Assembly: GCA_012510935.1 (NCBI GenBank)
Contig: JAAZHB010000150.1
Location: 1-8,229, forward strand
DNA: 8,229 nt
Source of the DNA: Clostridiales bacterium
GTDB lineage: Bacteria; Bacillota_A; Clostridia; Peptostreptococcales; Anaerovoracaceae
Direction of reading: 5' to 3'
This document shows positions 1 through 6,601 of the stretch, one piece after another; the stretch's first letter is position 1, and every line of letters starts with the position of its first letter. A model generated the notes under the pieces. The model ran no database searches, had not been told where the DNA came from, and saw nothing but the letters and a program-made list of their open reading frames with translations. The position numbers and the translations under genes are program-made.

Positions 1-2
1 AA

Positions 3-40
3 TGATATGCACCCCTGTCAAGTAGACAATGGGTATATCA
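3..40. repeat. Imperfect hairpin (inverted repeat) at window edge
   Basis: Three nested pairs of arms form a 14-bp hairpin: TGATAT/ATATCA (3-8 with 35-40), ACCC/GGGT (11-14 with 31-34) and TGTC/GACA (16-19 with 25-28), with an AAGTA loop. A two-base GC bulge, one unpaired C and an unpaired AT interrupt the stem. It lies 37 bp beyond the stop codon of the last gene of the minus-strand unit, so it could be that unit's terminator. Only two T residues follow it on the minus strand before the window ends, so the U-tract cannot be checked. A repeated intergenic element or the end of an insertion sequence are alternatives. Confidence 0.5.
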
Positions 41-77
41 CTGCTCTTCCGCCTTATTATAAACTTATACAAATCTC

Positions 78-539
78 TTAATTATCTTTAGGTAAGAGTG
101 GCCCTCTCTCTGTAATCTGTTGCAATGTGATATGAATTTTCTTCATCTCTTCATCAAGTTCTTCCAACGCTTCTTTAGGAACTTTCCTCGTTAAGAATAA
201 GTCCTCAATCTTGCGATCAAGCATTGTCAAGTCGCTCGCAAGCTCAAGGAATTTTTCAAAATTACTGCTTCCATATGCCCTGCAAAATTTTTTATAATCC
301 TTCTCTATATAGTCAACAATATCTTGCTCACCGTAAAACTTGCCTAGCATCATTGGATATGGTGCAACTCTTTGCAAATACGCAAATTCATCCCTATGTA
401 CTTCAAAAAGATATGTGAGCCTAAAATCATGAGCAATATCAAATTTTACAATAGTGATTTTAGCTGGTGTAGTCTTTACACTATCTGCTCCAAGCTGCTT
501 CAACATCATATTTATTATATCGGTTGTTACATTCTCCAT
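78..539 (-). CDS. Hypothetical protein, 153 aa, function unknown
   Basis: I do not recognise this protein. It starts at an ATG eight bases after a perfect GGAGG, so it is very probably translated. It has no signal peptide and no membrane segment, so it should be cytoplasmic. The N-terminal part (about residues 1-60) has alternating hydrophobic and polar residues, with strand-like stretches such as KITIVKFDI and FRLTYLFEV. From about residue 72 to 143 it is charged and helix-prone, and the segment around 96-143 could form a coiled coil. There is one cysteine (C86). It follows the ArsB/NhaD-type permease gene by 66 bp with no clear promoter or terminator between them, so it is probably the last gene of the same transcript. 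A regulatory or accessory role for a neighbour is possible but nothing in the sequence shows it. Confidence 0.85.
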   Translation of the reverse strand: MENVTTDIINMMLKQLGADSVKTTPAKITIVKFDIAHDFRLTYLFEVHRDEFAYLQRVAPYPMMLGKFYGEQDIVDYIEKDYKKFCRAYGSSNFEKFLELASDLTMLDRKIEDLFLTRKVPKEALEELDEEMKKIHITLQQITERGPLLPKDN

Positions 540-605
540 CTATTTTACCTCCGTATCCTAAGTGCTTAATACCTTTAAATCACATCTTTGTTACTTAGAT
601 AAATC

Positions 606-1868
606 CTACATTCCATATCTAACAACAAGGTATACCGTAGAAATTACGATTGAAAGTATCATCAAAGGGAATCCTTCCTTTGTAAAACTCTTAAAAGTGA
701 TAGGATAACCATGCTTATTACTGATATCTGAAATTACTACATTTGCCGAAGCTCCTATCATTGTACCGTTACCACCAAGACATGCGCCAAGCGATAAAGC
801 CCACCAGAATGAGCTTATATCCATCCCAGCACTGCCAAGAGCAGTGATTAATGGTATCATTGTTGCAACAAATGGAATATTATCGAGTACTGACGATAAA
901 AGTGCAGACGCCCACAGAATTACAAGCATAGTAGCTATTTGATGTCCACTTGTTAAACTTATCAGCAGACTAGAGAGCTTACCTATAACTCCTGTCTCAA
1001 CAAGGCCTCCTACTACTACAAACAACGCCATAAAGAAAACAAGTGTTGTCCATTCGACATCTGCAATCATATTCTCAACATTCTGCCTGCCGATAAGAAG
1101 CATTAACGCTCCTGCTGTAAGTGCAATTACCGACGAATCCACGCCTATCCTGTCATGGAAAATAAAGCCTAATACTACAGCTACTACTATTATTAAAGTG
1201 AGTTTCATCAATCGAGGATCTGAAACAGACTTTTGTTCATCGAGATGCATTACCTTATCTATATCTGTATTACTAGTAGCTAATTCTTTCTTGTACCGAA
1301 ATTTCATTACAACTATCATTGCTAATATTATTATGAGAATTGGTGGTCCTGTATTAACTACAAAATCTATAAATGAAAGGTTCGCAGCACTACCGATCAA
1401 GATATTTGGAGGATCACCAATGAGAGTTGCCGTACCACCAATATTTGATGCAAATACCTGTGTCATCAAGAACGGCACTGGATTTACCTCAAGCATTTTG
1501 GTAATAGCAAGTGTCATAGGCCCAATTAAAAGCACAGTTGTTACATTGTCTAGTATTGATGAAAGTAGTGCCGTTATGAGCATGAACACTACCATTAATT
1601 TCCATGGGTCTCCTTTGACTGCCTTTGCAGCCTTTATTGCAATATATTCAAACATACCTGAACTTCTTGCAACTGCAACGAAAACCATCATCCCAAACAG
1701 AACCCCAATCGTATTAAAATCAATGTAACTTAATGCCTTTTCGCTACTAACCACTCCAGCCAAAATAAGAACCACCGCTCCTGCTAGTGCTGCAGCAGTG
1801 CGATGAACTTTCTCTGTCATAATTGTAATTATTACAGCTAAAAAAACTACTATTGATATAATTGCCAT
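606..1868 (-). CDS. ArsB/NhaD-type (IT superfamily) membrane permease
   Basis: This 420-aa polytopic membrane protein belongs to the ion transporter superfamily that includes ArsB, NhaD, SLC13-like permeases and the P protein. About ten to twelve hydrophobic segments are visible. The fold's internal duplication is clear: LLSSILDNVTTVLL (about 101-114) matches LLSSVLDNIPFVAT (323-336), and ASNIGGTATLIGDPPN (140-155) matches GACLGGNGTMIGASAN (361-376). In this family these paired Asp-Asn and Gly-rich hairpin regions form the transport site. A charged cytoplasmic loop at about 190-222 joins the halves. Length is normal for the family. The start is an ATG seven bases after GGGAGG. The substrate cannot be decided from sequence: Na+/H+ exchange, arsenite export and uptake of a dicarboxylate or other anion are all possible. 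No arsR or arsC lies nearby, which weakens the arsenite reading. It follows crcB after 125 bp and may also have its own promoter. Confidence 0.9.
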   Translation of the reverse strand: MAIISIVVFLAVIITIMTEKVHRTAAALAGAVVLILAGVVSSEKALSYIDFNTIGVLFGMMVFVAVARSSGMFEYIAIKAAKAVKGDPWKLMVVFMLITALLSSILDNVTTVLLIGPMTLAITKMLEVNPVPFLMTQVFASNIGGTATLIGDPPNILIGSAANLSFIDFVVNTGPPILIIILAMIVVMKFRYKKELATSNTDIDKVMHLDEQKSVSDPRLMKLTLIIVVAVVLGFIFHDRIGVDSSVIALTAGALMLLIGRQNVENMIADVEWTTLVFFMALFVVVGGLVETGVIGKLSSLLISLTSGHQIATMLVILWASALLSSVLDNIPFVATMIPLITALGSAGMDISSFWWALSLGACLGGNGTMIGASANVVISDISNKHGYPITFKSFTKEGFPLMILSIVISTVYLVVRYGM

Positions 1869-1904
1869 TTACTATCCTCCCATATTCTATTGTTTTGAGA
1901 ACAC

Positions 1905-1933
1905 AGAATATACTCATTTGAAGCGTTAGTCAA
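1905..1933 (-). promoter_or_regulatory. Candidate promoter for the ArsB/NhaD-type permease
   Basis: On the minus strand, TTGACT (1928-1933) lies 17 bp before TATTCT (1905-1910), matching the -35 and -10 consensus at 5/6 and 4/6 positions. An overlapping TATATT (1907-1912) would give a better -10 but only 15 bp spacing. Transcription would start near 1899, about 30 bases before the permease ATG. The 125-bp gap between crcB and this gene (1869-1993) is the longest inside the downstream gene group, which fits an internal promoter. The region is very AT-rich, so chance matches are likely. Confidence 0.3.
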
Positions 1934-1993
1934 CAGTAAAGGAGAATTACATGTAAATATATTATAATTCAAGCATCCTTGTTATTATATTCA

Positions 1994-2368
1994 CTAAATA
2001 CCAACTCCAACTAGTTCAAAAGCAAAATAAATGAAAATAATTGATAGAATAATACTTGCAATAATGTATATTATGGCCATCATTCCACGCCCTTCATTGA
2101 ACAGCATGACAGTTTCATATGAAAATGTAGAGAAGGTTGTAAAACCACCGCAAACTCCAACCTTGAGCATCAATACAAGATTGGGATTCAAGCTTTGATA
2201 TTTAAGCGCAAATGCGGTTACTAGTCCTATACAAAATGAACCAATAACATTTATAAATAATGTCTTAACCGGGAAATATGTCACGCCCCCAATCGGAATA
2301 ATCCCAATTAGATACCTTAATATCGAGCCTATCGCTCCACCAATTCCTACAAGCAAAATCGCTGACAT
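1994..2368 (-). CDS. crcB: Fluoride channel CrcB/Fluc
   Basis: CrcB/Fluc proteins are dual-topology dimeric channels in the cytoplasmic membrane that let toxic fluoride leave the cell. The 124-aa length is typical and four hydrophobic segments are visible. Family signatures are present in order: GGAIGSILRYL (10-20, with R18), FINVIGSFCIG (38-48, with pore Asn N40) and GVCGGFTTFSTFSYE (71-85). The last holds the phenylalanines (F76, F79, F82) and threonines of the fluoride path and central Na+ site. The ATG follows AGGGGG by five bases. It lies 79 bp after the EEP gene and before the permease gene, and is probably in the same transcript. Only one crcB is present here, so the channel would be a homodimer unless a second copy lies elsewhere. 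I looked for a fluoride riboswitch in the upstream gap and found none. Confidence 0.97.
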   Translation of the reverse strand: MSAILLVGIGGAIGSILRYLIGIIPIGGVTYFPVKTLFINVIGSFCIGLVTAFALKYQSLNPNLVLMLKVGVCGGFTTFSTFSYETVMLFNEGRGMMAIIYIIASIILSIIFIYFAFELVGVGI

Positions 2369-2447
2369 ATTATCCCCCTCATATCTTTAACATTTAATTT
2401 TTCTAACAGCATAACAAGCTCCTAATGAACAAATGAGTTCTAACTAA

Positions 2448-3515
2448 TTAAACCCCTGTTTTTAAAGCAAAGTCTAATATCACAGGGTTGTGGTCTGAGT
2501 ATTTAAACCCAGTATCAACAACATATATATTAAGCGCATCTATATTATCTGAGACAATAAATCCATCAATTGTCTGAACATATGTTGAGTTCTCCTTGTA
2601 TGGCTCATGCGAATTACGACATGTTGCAATAGGCTTTTTCTTATCATATGGATATAGCAATTCAAAATCTTTCGGCAATATTTCAAATGGGAATGGCGTT
2701 GTTTTAGCATGCTTTCTCCCATCGCTAACGAAAAATTTGCTTGAATCACCTAATAAATCCTTATTGAAATCGCCGCCAGCTATGACATAATTTCCTTTCT
2801 GTCTTTCTTGCTTCATTACTTCATAAAGCTCAATCAATTGACTATCTGAAATACTTGGATCTGTAGCATAGGCAGAAAGATGAAAATGAATAAGACAAAG
2901 CTCCTTTCCGTCTTCTGTGTCAATCCAATTGCAAGAGAAGCATCTATCCAAATCCAGGAATTTTGCAACGCCATCTTGGATTGTAAGGCTTCTGCGAACT
3001 GCATTTCTGATACAATATTTCGATGCTGTTAATAGACTTGAAAGTGACTTCCCATGCGGCTTACTTATAGGGTAAAAAAGATACGGTGAGTCATAGTCTA
3101 TTGCAGATGTGCAATCAACGCTGTCCAACGATTCCAGCAATTCCTTCTGCTCATTTACATGATAGGATCGAGTAGCATCAAGGTCAACTTCCTGAATAAA
3201 CATAAAGTCCGCTGGGTTATGCTCTATTACCCTTGAAATATTCTTCAAATCCTTCTTAACAGAGTCTTCGCTGTATGCCCTTGAGTACTTCCCTCCATCC
3301 ATAAAGAAACTAAAGTCATCAAGGTACGCAGCAAAGCCAATATTGTATGTCATAATAGACAGATTCTTGCCGATAGGCACATTGCGTCTATCAGAAGCTC
3401 TATCAATTTCTAGAATCTGGTTATCTGGAATTCTGTAAAAAGCACAAAATAGATAGACAAAATATTCTAAAACCAGTGCGATTATTAAACCTATGCAAAT
3501 CAAAATGTAAATCAT
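2448..3515 (-). CDS. Membrane-anchored EEP-superfamily hydrolase
   Basis: This 355-aa protein has an N-terminal hydrophobic segment (about residues 2-27) followed by an endonuclease/exonuclease/phosphatase domain (about 50-352). The metal-dependent catalytic set is complete: MTYNIGF with N58, FIQEVD with E109, IHFHLS with H210/H212, GGDFN with D249 and N251, TIDGF with D317, and SDHNP with D341 and H342. Members cleave phosphodiester or phosphomonoester bonds in nucleic acids, phospholipids, sphingolipids or inositol phosphates. The anchor argues for a membrane-associated substrate, but the substrate is not known. Which side of the membrane the domain faces is unclear: the N-terminus has no charge, and arginines cluster just after the segment (R28, R39, R43, R44). 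The ATG directly follows the TAG stop of the hybrid kinase gene, so the two are almost certainly translationally coupled and may act together. Confidence 0.92.
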   Translation of the reverse strand: MIYILICIGLIIALVLEYFVYLFCAFYRIPDNQILEIDRASDRRNVPIGKNLSIMTYNIGFAAYLDDFSFFMDGGKYSRAYSEDSVKKDLKNISRVIEHNPADFMFIQEVDLDATRSYHVNEQKELLESLDSVDCTSAIDYDSPYLFYPISKPHGKSLSSLLTASKYCIRNAVRRSLTIQDGVAKFLDLDRCFSCNWIDTEDGKELCLIHFHLSAYATDPSISDSQLIELYEVMKQERQKGNYVIAGGDFNKDLLGDSSKFFVSDGRKHAKTTPFPFEILPKDFELLYPYDKKKPIATCRNSHEPYKENSTYVQTIDGFIVSDNIDALNIYVVDTGFKYSDHNPVILDFALKTGV

Positions 3516-3533
3516 CTAGTACTTTGTCTCCCC
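3516..3533 (-). promoter_or_regulatory. TAG|ATG coupling junction and ribosome binding site
   Basis: The kinase stop codon TAG (3516-3518) is followed without any gap by the ATG of the EEP gene (3513-3515). The only Shine-Dalgarno candidate is GGGGAGA (3527-3533), inside the last kinase codons and about 12 bases from the ATG, somewhat longer than optimal. This arrangement favours reinitiation by ribosomes finishing the kinase gene, linking the amounts of the two proteins. Confidence 0.6.
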
Positions 3534-6287
3534 AGATATTGTGTTCGAAAGAGTTTTAAATAACTTATCAGGTTCAATTGGTTTCGAAAGATGCGCTGTC
3601 ATTCCAACCTCTTTAGATTTATCAATATCTTCTTGTAGAGTGTTTGCGCTAATTGCAATAATTGGAATTAACTTTGCCTGCGGATGTTCGGACTTTCTGA
3701 TTTCTTCTGTTGCAGTAAATCCGTTCATAACTGGCATATTAAGATCCATCAAAATTGCATCAAAGTACCCTTCTTTACTTTTAATAAACTTATTTAGCCC
3801 AATTTCACCATTTACGACAGTCTCAACCTTTATATCCTCTCTTTGCAATAGTTTCCTTGCAACCTTTGTATTCAAAGGATGATCCTCGCATAGTAATATT
3901 CGCTTGCCATCAAGATTAAACTCTCTTATTTCCTTTTTCTTATTAGCTTTAGCAATCATCTCTTCGCTAGCTATTTCTGCTGGAAGCTCAACTATAAATG
4001 TCGTGCCTTCATCCAGCTTACTCTCGCAAGTTATAGAACCATTCATTTTATCAACAAGCTTTTTTACAATAGAAAGACCTAGCCCTGTTCCAACGTCAGT
4101 TCTCCGCTCTCTATGCTCCTGTGAGAATTCTGTAAATAAATAGTTCTTAACAAAGTCTTCACTCATGCCATCGCCATTATCTTCCACCTTGGCAATAATA
4201 TTAATATAATTATTCGGATTATCCTCTGAATCAATCGTCAGACTAACTTTGCCACCTACTGGTGTAAACTTTATTGAATTCATCAGTAGGTTCAAGAAAA
4301 TTTGCTGAATACGCATTTTATCTACAAGAACCATACGATTAGTCTCAATCTTCTTAGTAATCTTAAAGTCAATTCCGCCTTGAAGTGCTCTTGGTGCAAG
4401 AATTGCAGAAATTGAGTCACTAAATTCATCAAATGAATATGGTTCTAACTCCAATTCAAAACTATCATCAGATATTTTACTTATATCAAGAACATCATTT
4501 ATCAAAGACATGAGGAACTGTCCAGATTTCTCTATATCTCCTATAGCATCTTCATATTTGGTTACATCATTGCTACCTTTAACAAGGTTTACAGTGCTTA
4601 GAATACCGTTCATTGGAGTTCTAATATCGTGACTAAGCTGCGAGAAAAAATGTTGCTTCGCTTCTGTTGCAACTTGCATCTCGTTACTTGTCTTATTTTT
4701 ATTTCGATACAGTATCACTAGCCATATTGCTATTACAATTGCCGCTAGAACAATTATTGTAAGAATAGTAAACTGAAGTGGATTTCCGTATAGTAAAGTT
4801 AGTAAACTATCATTGGTGTCTAATGTAATATATCGACTAATTATCTCATTTCTTTCTGATGTAGGAATCGCTTTCAAGGCTTTCTCAATAATAGTATAGA
4901 GTTCCTTATCTTGCTCTCTTGAAATTGCAAAAGATACTTCTAACGAAGTGTCTTGTAGAGTTCGAAAGTCAACCGAATGATATTTGGGTTCATCCCAATA
5001 ATATTCCATCTCGTAAGAACTGAGGAATGTATAGTCTGCCTTACCTTTGCAAATTGCATTTAGGCACTCGCGCGCATTATCATAATAAATAATATTTGCA
5101 TCACTTGGTAGCTTAGCTTCAACATATTCCGTAATCTGATATCCCTTTGGCAAGGCATATACTGGATTATCTTTCTCTTCGTCGACAAAGGTCGTTACTA
5201 TTTCATTTGACAAGTATGGTTGTGTTAAATCAACATTAAACTCATTTGCCCTAACATAGTTGAAACCTAGGCCCGTAATCATATCAATGTCGTCTTTCTT
5301 AATTTGATCCGGGATATTTTCATTCCAGTCTGTAGGAATGTAGTTGAAATCAATTCCGCAAAGTTCCGATACTCTCTCTGCAAAATCAATTCCTATGCCG
5401 CGAGGTTTGCCATCTTCGTCGGTAAACTCATAAGGTCCCCAATTAGCATCATACATTACATCAATTACTGGATTATTTTCTATATAAGCAAGCTCAGCTT
5501 TCGAGAAAGCCGGGGTTTGTCCCTCTGAAAAATCGAAATATTTCTCTTCAAGGTTGTTCTGCAAATGTGGTGCACACTCATCTAGTTGTTGCAAAGCGAG
5601 ATTCAATTCTGACAGAAGTTCTGTATTCCCCTTTGTTGTAATATAGTAGCTCTCGCTTGGTTCAAACTCAGCGACAACACGATACTCAGGAGAGTTCTGC
5701 ATTAAACTAATTAGAATTGCATCCACATCACCGTTATTAAGCGCTTCAACAGTCTTTTCTCGATTATCATATGTAATTGTATTAATATCAAACCCATTTT
5801 CATCAGCATAATCAAGAAGTCCCTCATTTCTTGAGAAAAGTGCTTGAATCCCCACAGTCATACCGTCAAAAGCCTCAAAGTCTTCATATGCATAATGAGT
5901 ATCATCGCTTCTGCAAACTAGGAGCGAACGGTTCCGCCCTGATGAAATTGTTGGATAATCGTAAAGTTCCTGCGTTGAACCAGATTTCTGGACAACTCCC
6001 ATTAAATCAATCTCTCCATCAGCAAGTAACTGTAGACATTCTTGCGAAGTGTATCCTGTCACATATTCATATTCCCAATCTGCATATTGGCTAAGGGCTT
6101 GTAAATAATCATAACTGTAGCCTGATAATTTGCCATCCTCATCTACTTCTTGAAAATTCGGTGACTCGTAGAAGCCCACTCTTACAACTCGTTTCTCAGA
6201 TTCAGCACCAAAACAAGGGATGGTAATACCAAGCACCATCGCGATTGCAAGTATTAAGCAAACTACTTTCCTTCTGGCAGAAGACAT
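3516..6287 (-). CDS. BvgS-like hybrid sensor kinase, two SBP_bac_3 domains plus receiver
   Basis: This 923-aa protein should sense an extracellular ligand and autophosphorylate. Domains in order: signal peptide (1 to about 28, cleavage probably after CFGA); first periplasmic-binding-type domain (about 34-250); second SBP_bac_3 domain (about 272-490), retaining the Arg (R346) that in this family binds an amino-acid carboxylate; one membrane helix (about 505-527); HisKA with SHDIRTP and phospho-acceptor H553; HATPase with N670 in the N box, DNGDGM (703-708) and GTGLGL (733-738); and a receiver domain with acidic pair E801/D802, phospho-acceptor D848, S880 and K902. All catalytic residues look intact. 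The order resembles Bordetella BvgS, but no PAS, HAMP, HPt or DNA-binding domain is present, so an outside partner is needed for output. The ATG follows GGAGGG by ten bases, with a near-consensus promoter upstream. It is probably the first gene of the 6287-78 unit. The ligand is inferred, perhaps an amino acid. Confidence 0.95.
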   Translation of the reverse strand: MSSARRKVVCLILAIAMVLGITIPCFGAESEKRVVRVGFYESPNFQEVDEDGKLSGYSYDYLQALSQYADWEYEYVTGYTSQECLQLLADGEIDLMGVVQKSGSTQELYDYPTISSGRNRSLLVCRSDDTHYAYEDFEAFDGMTVGIQALFSRNEGLLDYADENGFDINTITYDNREKTVEALNNGDVDAILISLMQNSPEYRVVAEFEPSESYYITTKGNTELLSELNLALQQLDECAPHLQNNLEEKYFDFSEGQTPAFSKAELAYIENNPVIDVMYDANWGPYEFTDEDGKPRGIGIDFAERVSELCGIDFNYIPTDWNENIPDQIKKDDIDMITGLGFNYVRANEFNVDLTQPYLSNEIVTTFVDEEKDNPVYALPKGYQITEYVEAKLPSDANIIYYDNARECLNAICKGKADYTFLSSYEMEYYWDEPKYHSVDFRTLQDTSLEVSFAISREQDKELYTIIEKALKAIPTSERNEIISRYITLDTNDSLLTLLYGNPLQFTILTIIVLAAIVIAIWLVILYRNKNKTSNEMQVATEAKQHFFSQLSHDIRTPMNGILSTVNLVKGSNDVTKYEDAIGDIEKSGQFLMSLINDVLDISKISDDSFELELEPYSFDEFSDSISAILAPRALQGGIDFKITKKIETNRMVLVDKMRIQQIFLNLLMNSIKFTPVGGKVSLTIDSEDNPNNYINIIAKVEDNGDGMSEDFVKNYLFTEFSQEHRERRTDVGTGLGLSIVKKLVDKMNGSITCESKLDEGTTFIVELPAEIASEEMIAKANKKKEIREFNLDGKRILLCEDHPLNTKVARKLLQREDIKVETVVNGEIGLNKFIKSKEGYFDAILMDLNMPVMNGFTATEEIRKSEHPQAKLIPIIAISANTLQEDIDKSKEVGMTAHLSKPIEPDKLFKTLSNTISGETKY

Positions 6288-6342
6288 GCTTTGTTGTCCC
6301 TCCGAATAAACGAGCCTCTAATCCAAATTAAAATGATAATTC

Positions 6343-6371
6343 ATTATACTTGAATTATTATATGTTGACAA
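6343..6371 (-). promoter_or_regulatory. Sigma-A type promoter of the hybrid kinase gene group
   Basis: On the minus strand, TTGTCA (6366-6371, five of six consensus bases) is followed after exactly 17 bp by a perfect TATAAT (6343-6348). Transcription would start near 6336, giving a 5' untranslated region of about 49 bases that contains the kinase gene's GGAGGG site. It lies just downstream of the tRNA terminator, so it should start the 6287-78 transcript independently of dacF and the tRNA. Confidence 0.75.
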
Positions 6372-6383
6372 ACAAATGAATAA

Positions 6384-6411
6384 TCATAGAACGAAAATCA
6401 CAGAACGAAAA
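6384..6411 (-). repeat. Tandem 14-bp direct repeat, possible operator
   Basis: Two adjacent 14-bp units differ at one position. On the minus strand they read TTTTCGTTCTGTGA (6398-6411) and TTTTCGTTCTATGA (6384-6397). A third, much weaker match (8/14) may follow at about 6370-6383. The pair spans roughly -48 to -75 relative to the predicted start of the kinase promoter, a usual place for an activator site. The upstream unit also supplies the U-rich tail of the tRNA terminator, so duplication of that tail without any regulatory role is an alternative. Confidence 0.5.
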
Positions 6412-6461
6412 GCAGGGCCCTATAATGCTCGGATAATCCGTTCATTAAACTAGCCCTGCTT
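6408..6461 (-). terminator. Nested-hairpin intrinsic terminator after tRNA-Ser
   Basis: On the minus strand AAGCAGGGC (6453-6461) pairs with GCCCTGCTT (6410-6418), a 9-bp GC-rich stem. The RNA then runs into TTTT (6408-6411) and CGTTCT. The loop holds two further coaxial stems, TAATG/CATTA and CGGA/TCCG around a TTA loop, so the element is one long interrupted hairpin. It begins eight bases after the tRNA CCA end. It fits Rho-independent termination of the tRNA transcript, although the loop is longer than usual. Confidence 0.7.
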
Positions 6462-6468
6462 ATTGATT

Positions 6469-6559
6469 TGGCGGAGAGAGGGGGATTTGAACCCCCGCGC
6501 CGTGTTACCGACCTACTGGTATTCGAAGCCAGACCCTTCAGCCACTTGGGTACCTCTCC
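6469..6559 (-). tRNA. tRNA-Ser (anticodon CGA)
   Basis: A 91-base class II tRNA decoding UCG. The acceptor stem is GGAGAGG/TCTCTCC with one G-U pair, the discriminator is G73 as in serine tRNAs, and CCA is encoded (6469-6471). The D arm is CCC/GGG with an AAGTGGCTGAA loop, the T arm is GGGGG-TTCAAAT-CCCCC, and the long variable arm contains a GTCG/CGGC stem. The anticodon CGA is at 6523-6525 in a TTCGAAT loop. One oddity is the last pair of the anticodon stem: CTGGC faces ACCAG, leaving a C31-A39 mismatch. Leu is excluded by G73, and Sec by the 7/5 acceptor/T-arm lengths and the lack of TCA. No own promoter is evident, so it may be processed from the dacF transcript. Confidence 0.9.
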
Positions 6560-6567
6560 ACAAAGAT

Positions 6568-6601
6568 TGGTCCGAAAGCAATAACTAATGCCTGCGGACC
6601 A
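6568..6601. terminator. Hairpin between dacF-type gene and tRNA-Ser, possible terminator
   Basis: TGGTCCG (6568-6574) pairs with CGGACCA (6595-6601), a 7-bp stem with a short inner GCA/TGC pairing in the loop. Read on the minus strand it lies 18 bases after the carboxypeptidase stop and is followed by AATCTTTG, a weak U-tract, eight bases before the tRNA. Read on the plus strand it is followed by ATTTTTCTT, a better U-tract, although no plus-strand gene is present. It may be a weak or bidirectional terminator, or an RNA-processing structure ahead of the tRNA. Confidence 0.45.

Noticed and set aside
224..569. Two short plus-strand frames opposite the 153-aa gene
   Set aside because: They overlap each other and the minus-strand gene, which has a perfect GGAGG and better context.
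558..598. Inverted repeat CTAAGT/ACTTAG between the permease and the 153-aa gene
   Set aside because: Only 6 bp with a loop of about 29 bases and no U-tract; likely chance in AT-rich DNA.
1198..1728. 176-codon open frame on the plus strand
   Set aside because: It lies wholly antisense to the well-supported permease gene, its product resembles no protein I know, and such shadows are common opposite hydrophobic codons.
1970..1981. Terminator after crcB
   Set aside because: CAAG/CTTG gives only a 4-bp stem with no proper U-tract.
2369..2447. Possible fluoride riboswitch before crcB
   Set aside because: The conserved GAUGG and GCUGAUG elements and the pseudoknot were looked for on the minus strand and not found; only a 4-bp GAAC/GTTC pairing is present.
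3541..6094. Several plus-strand open frames of 74-113 codons opposite the hybrid kinase
   Set aside because: All are antisense to a kinase with complete domains and motifs, and none has a convincing ribosome binding site or product.
6469..6559. Selenocysteine tRNA
   Set aside because: The long variable arm fits, but the anticodon is CGA and the acceptor/T-arm lengths are the ordinary 7/5 of serine tRNA.
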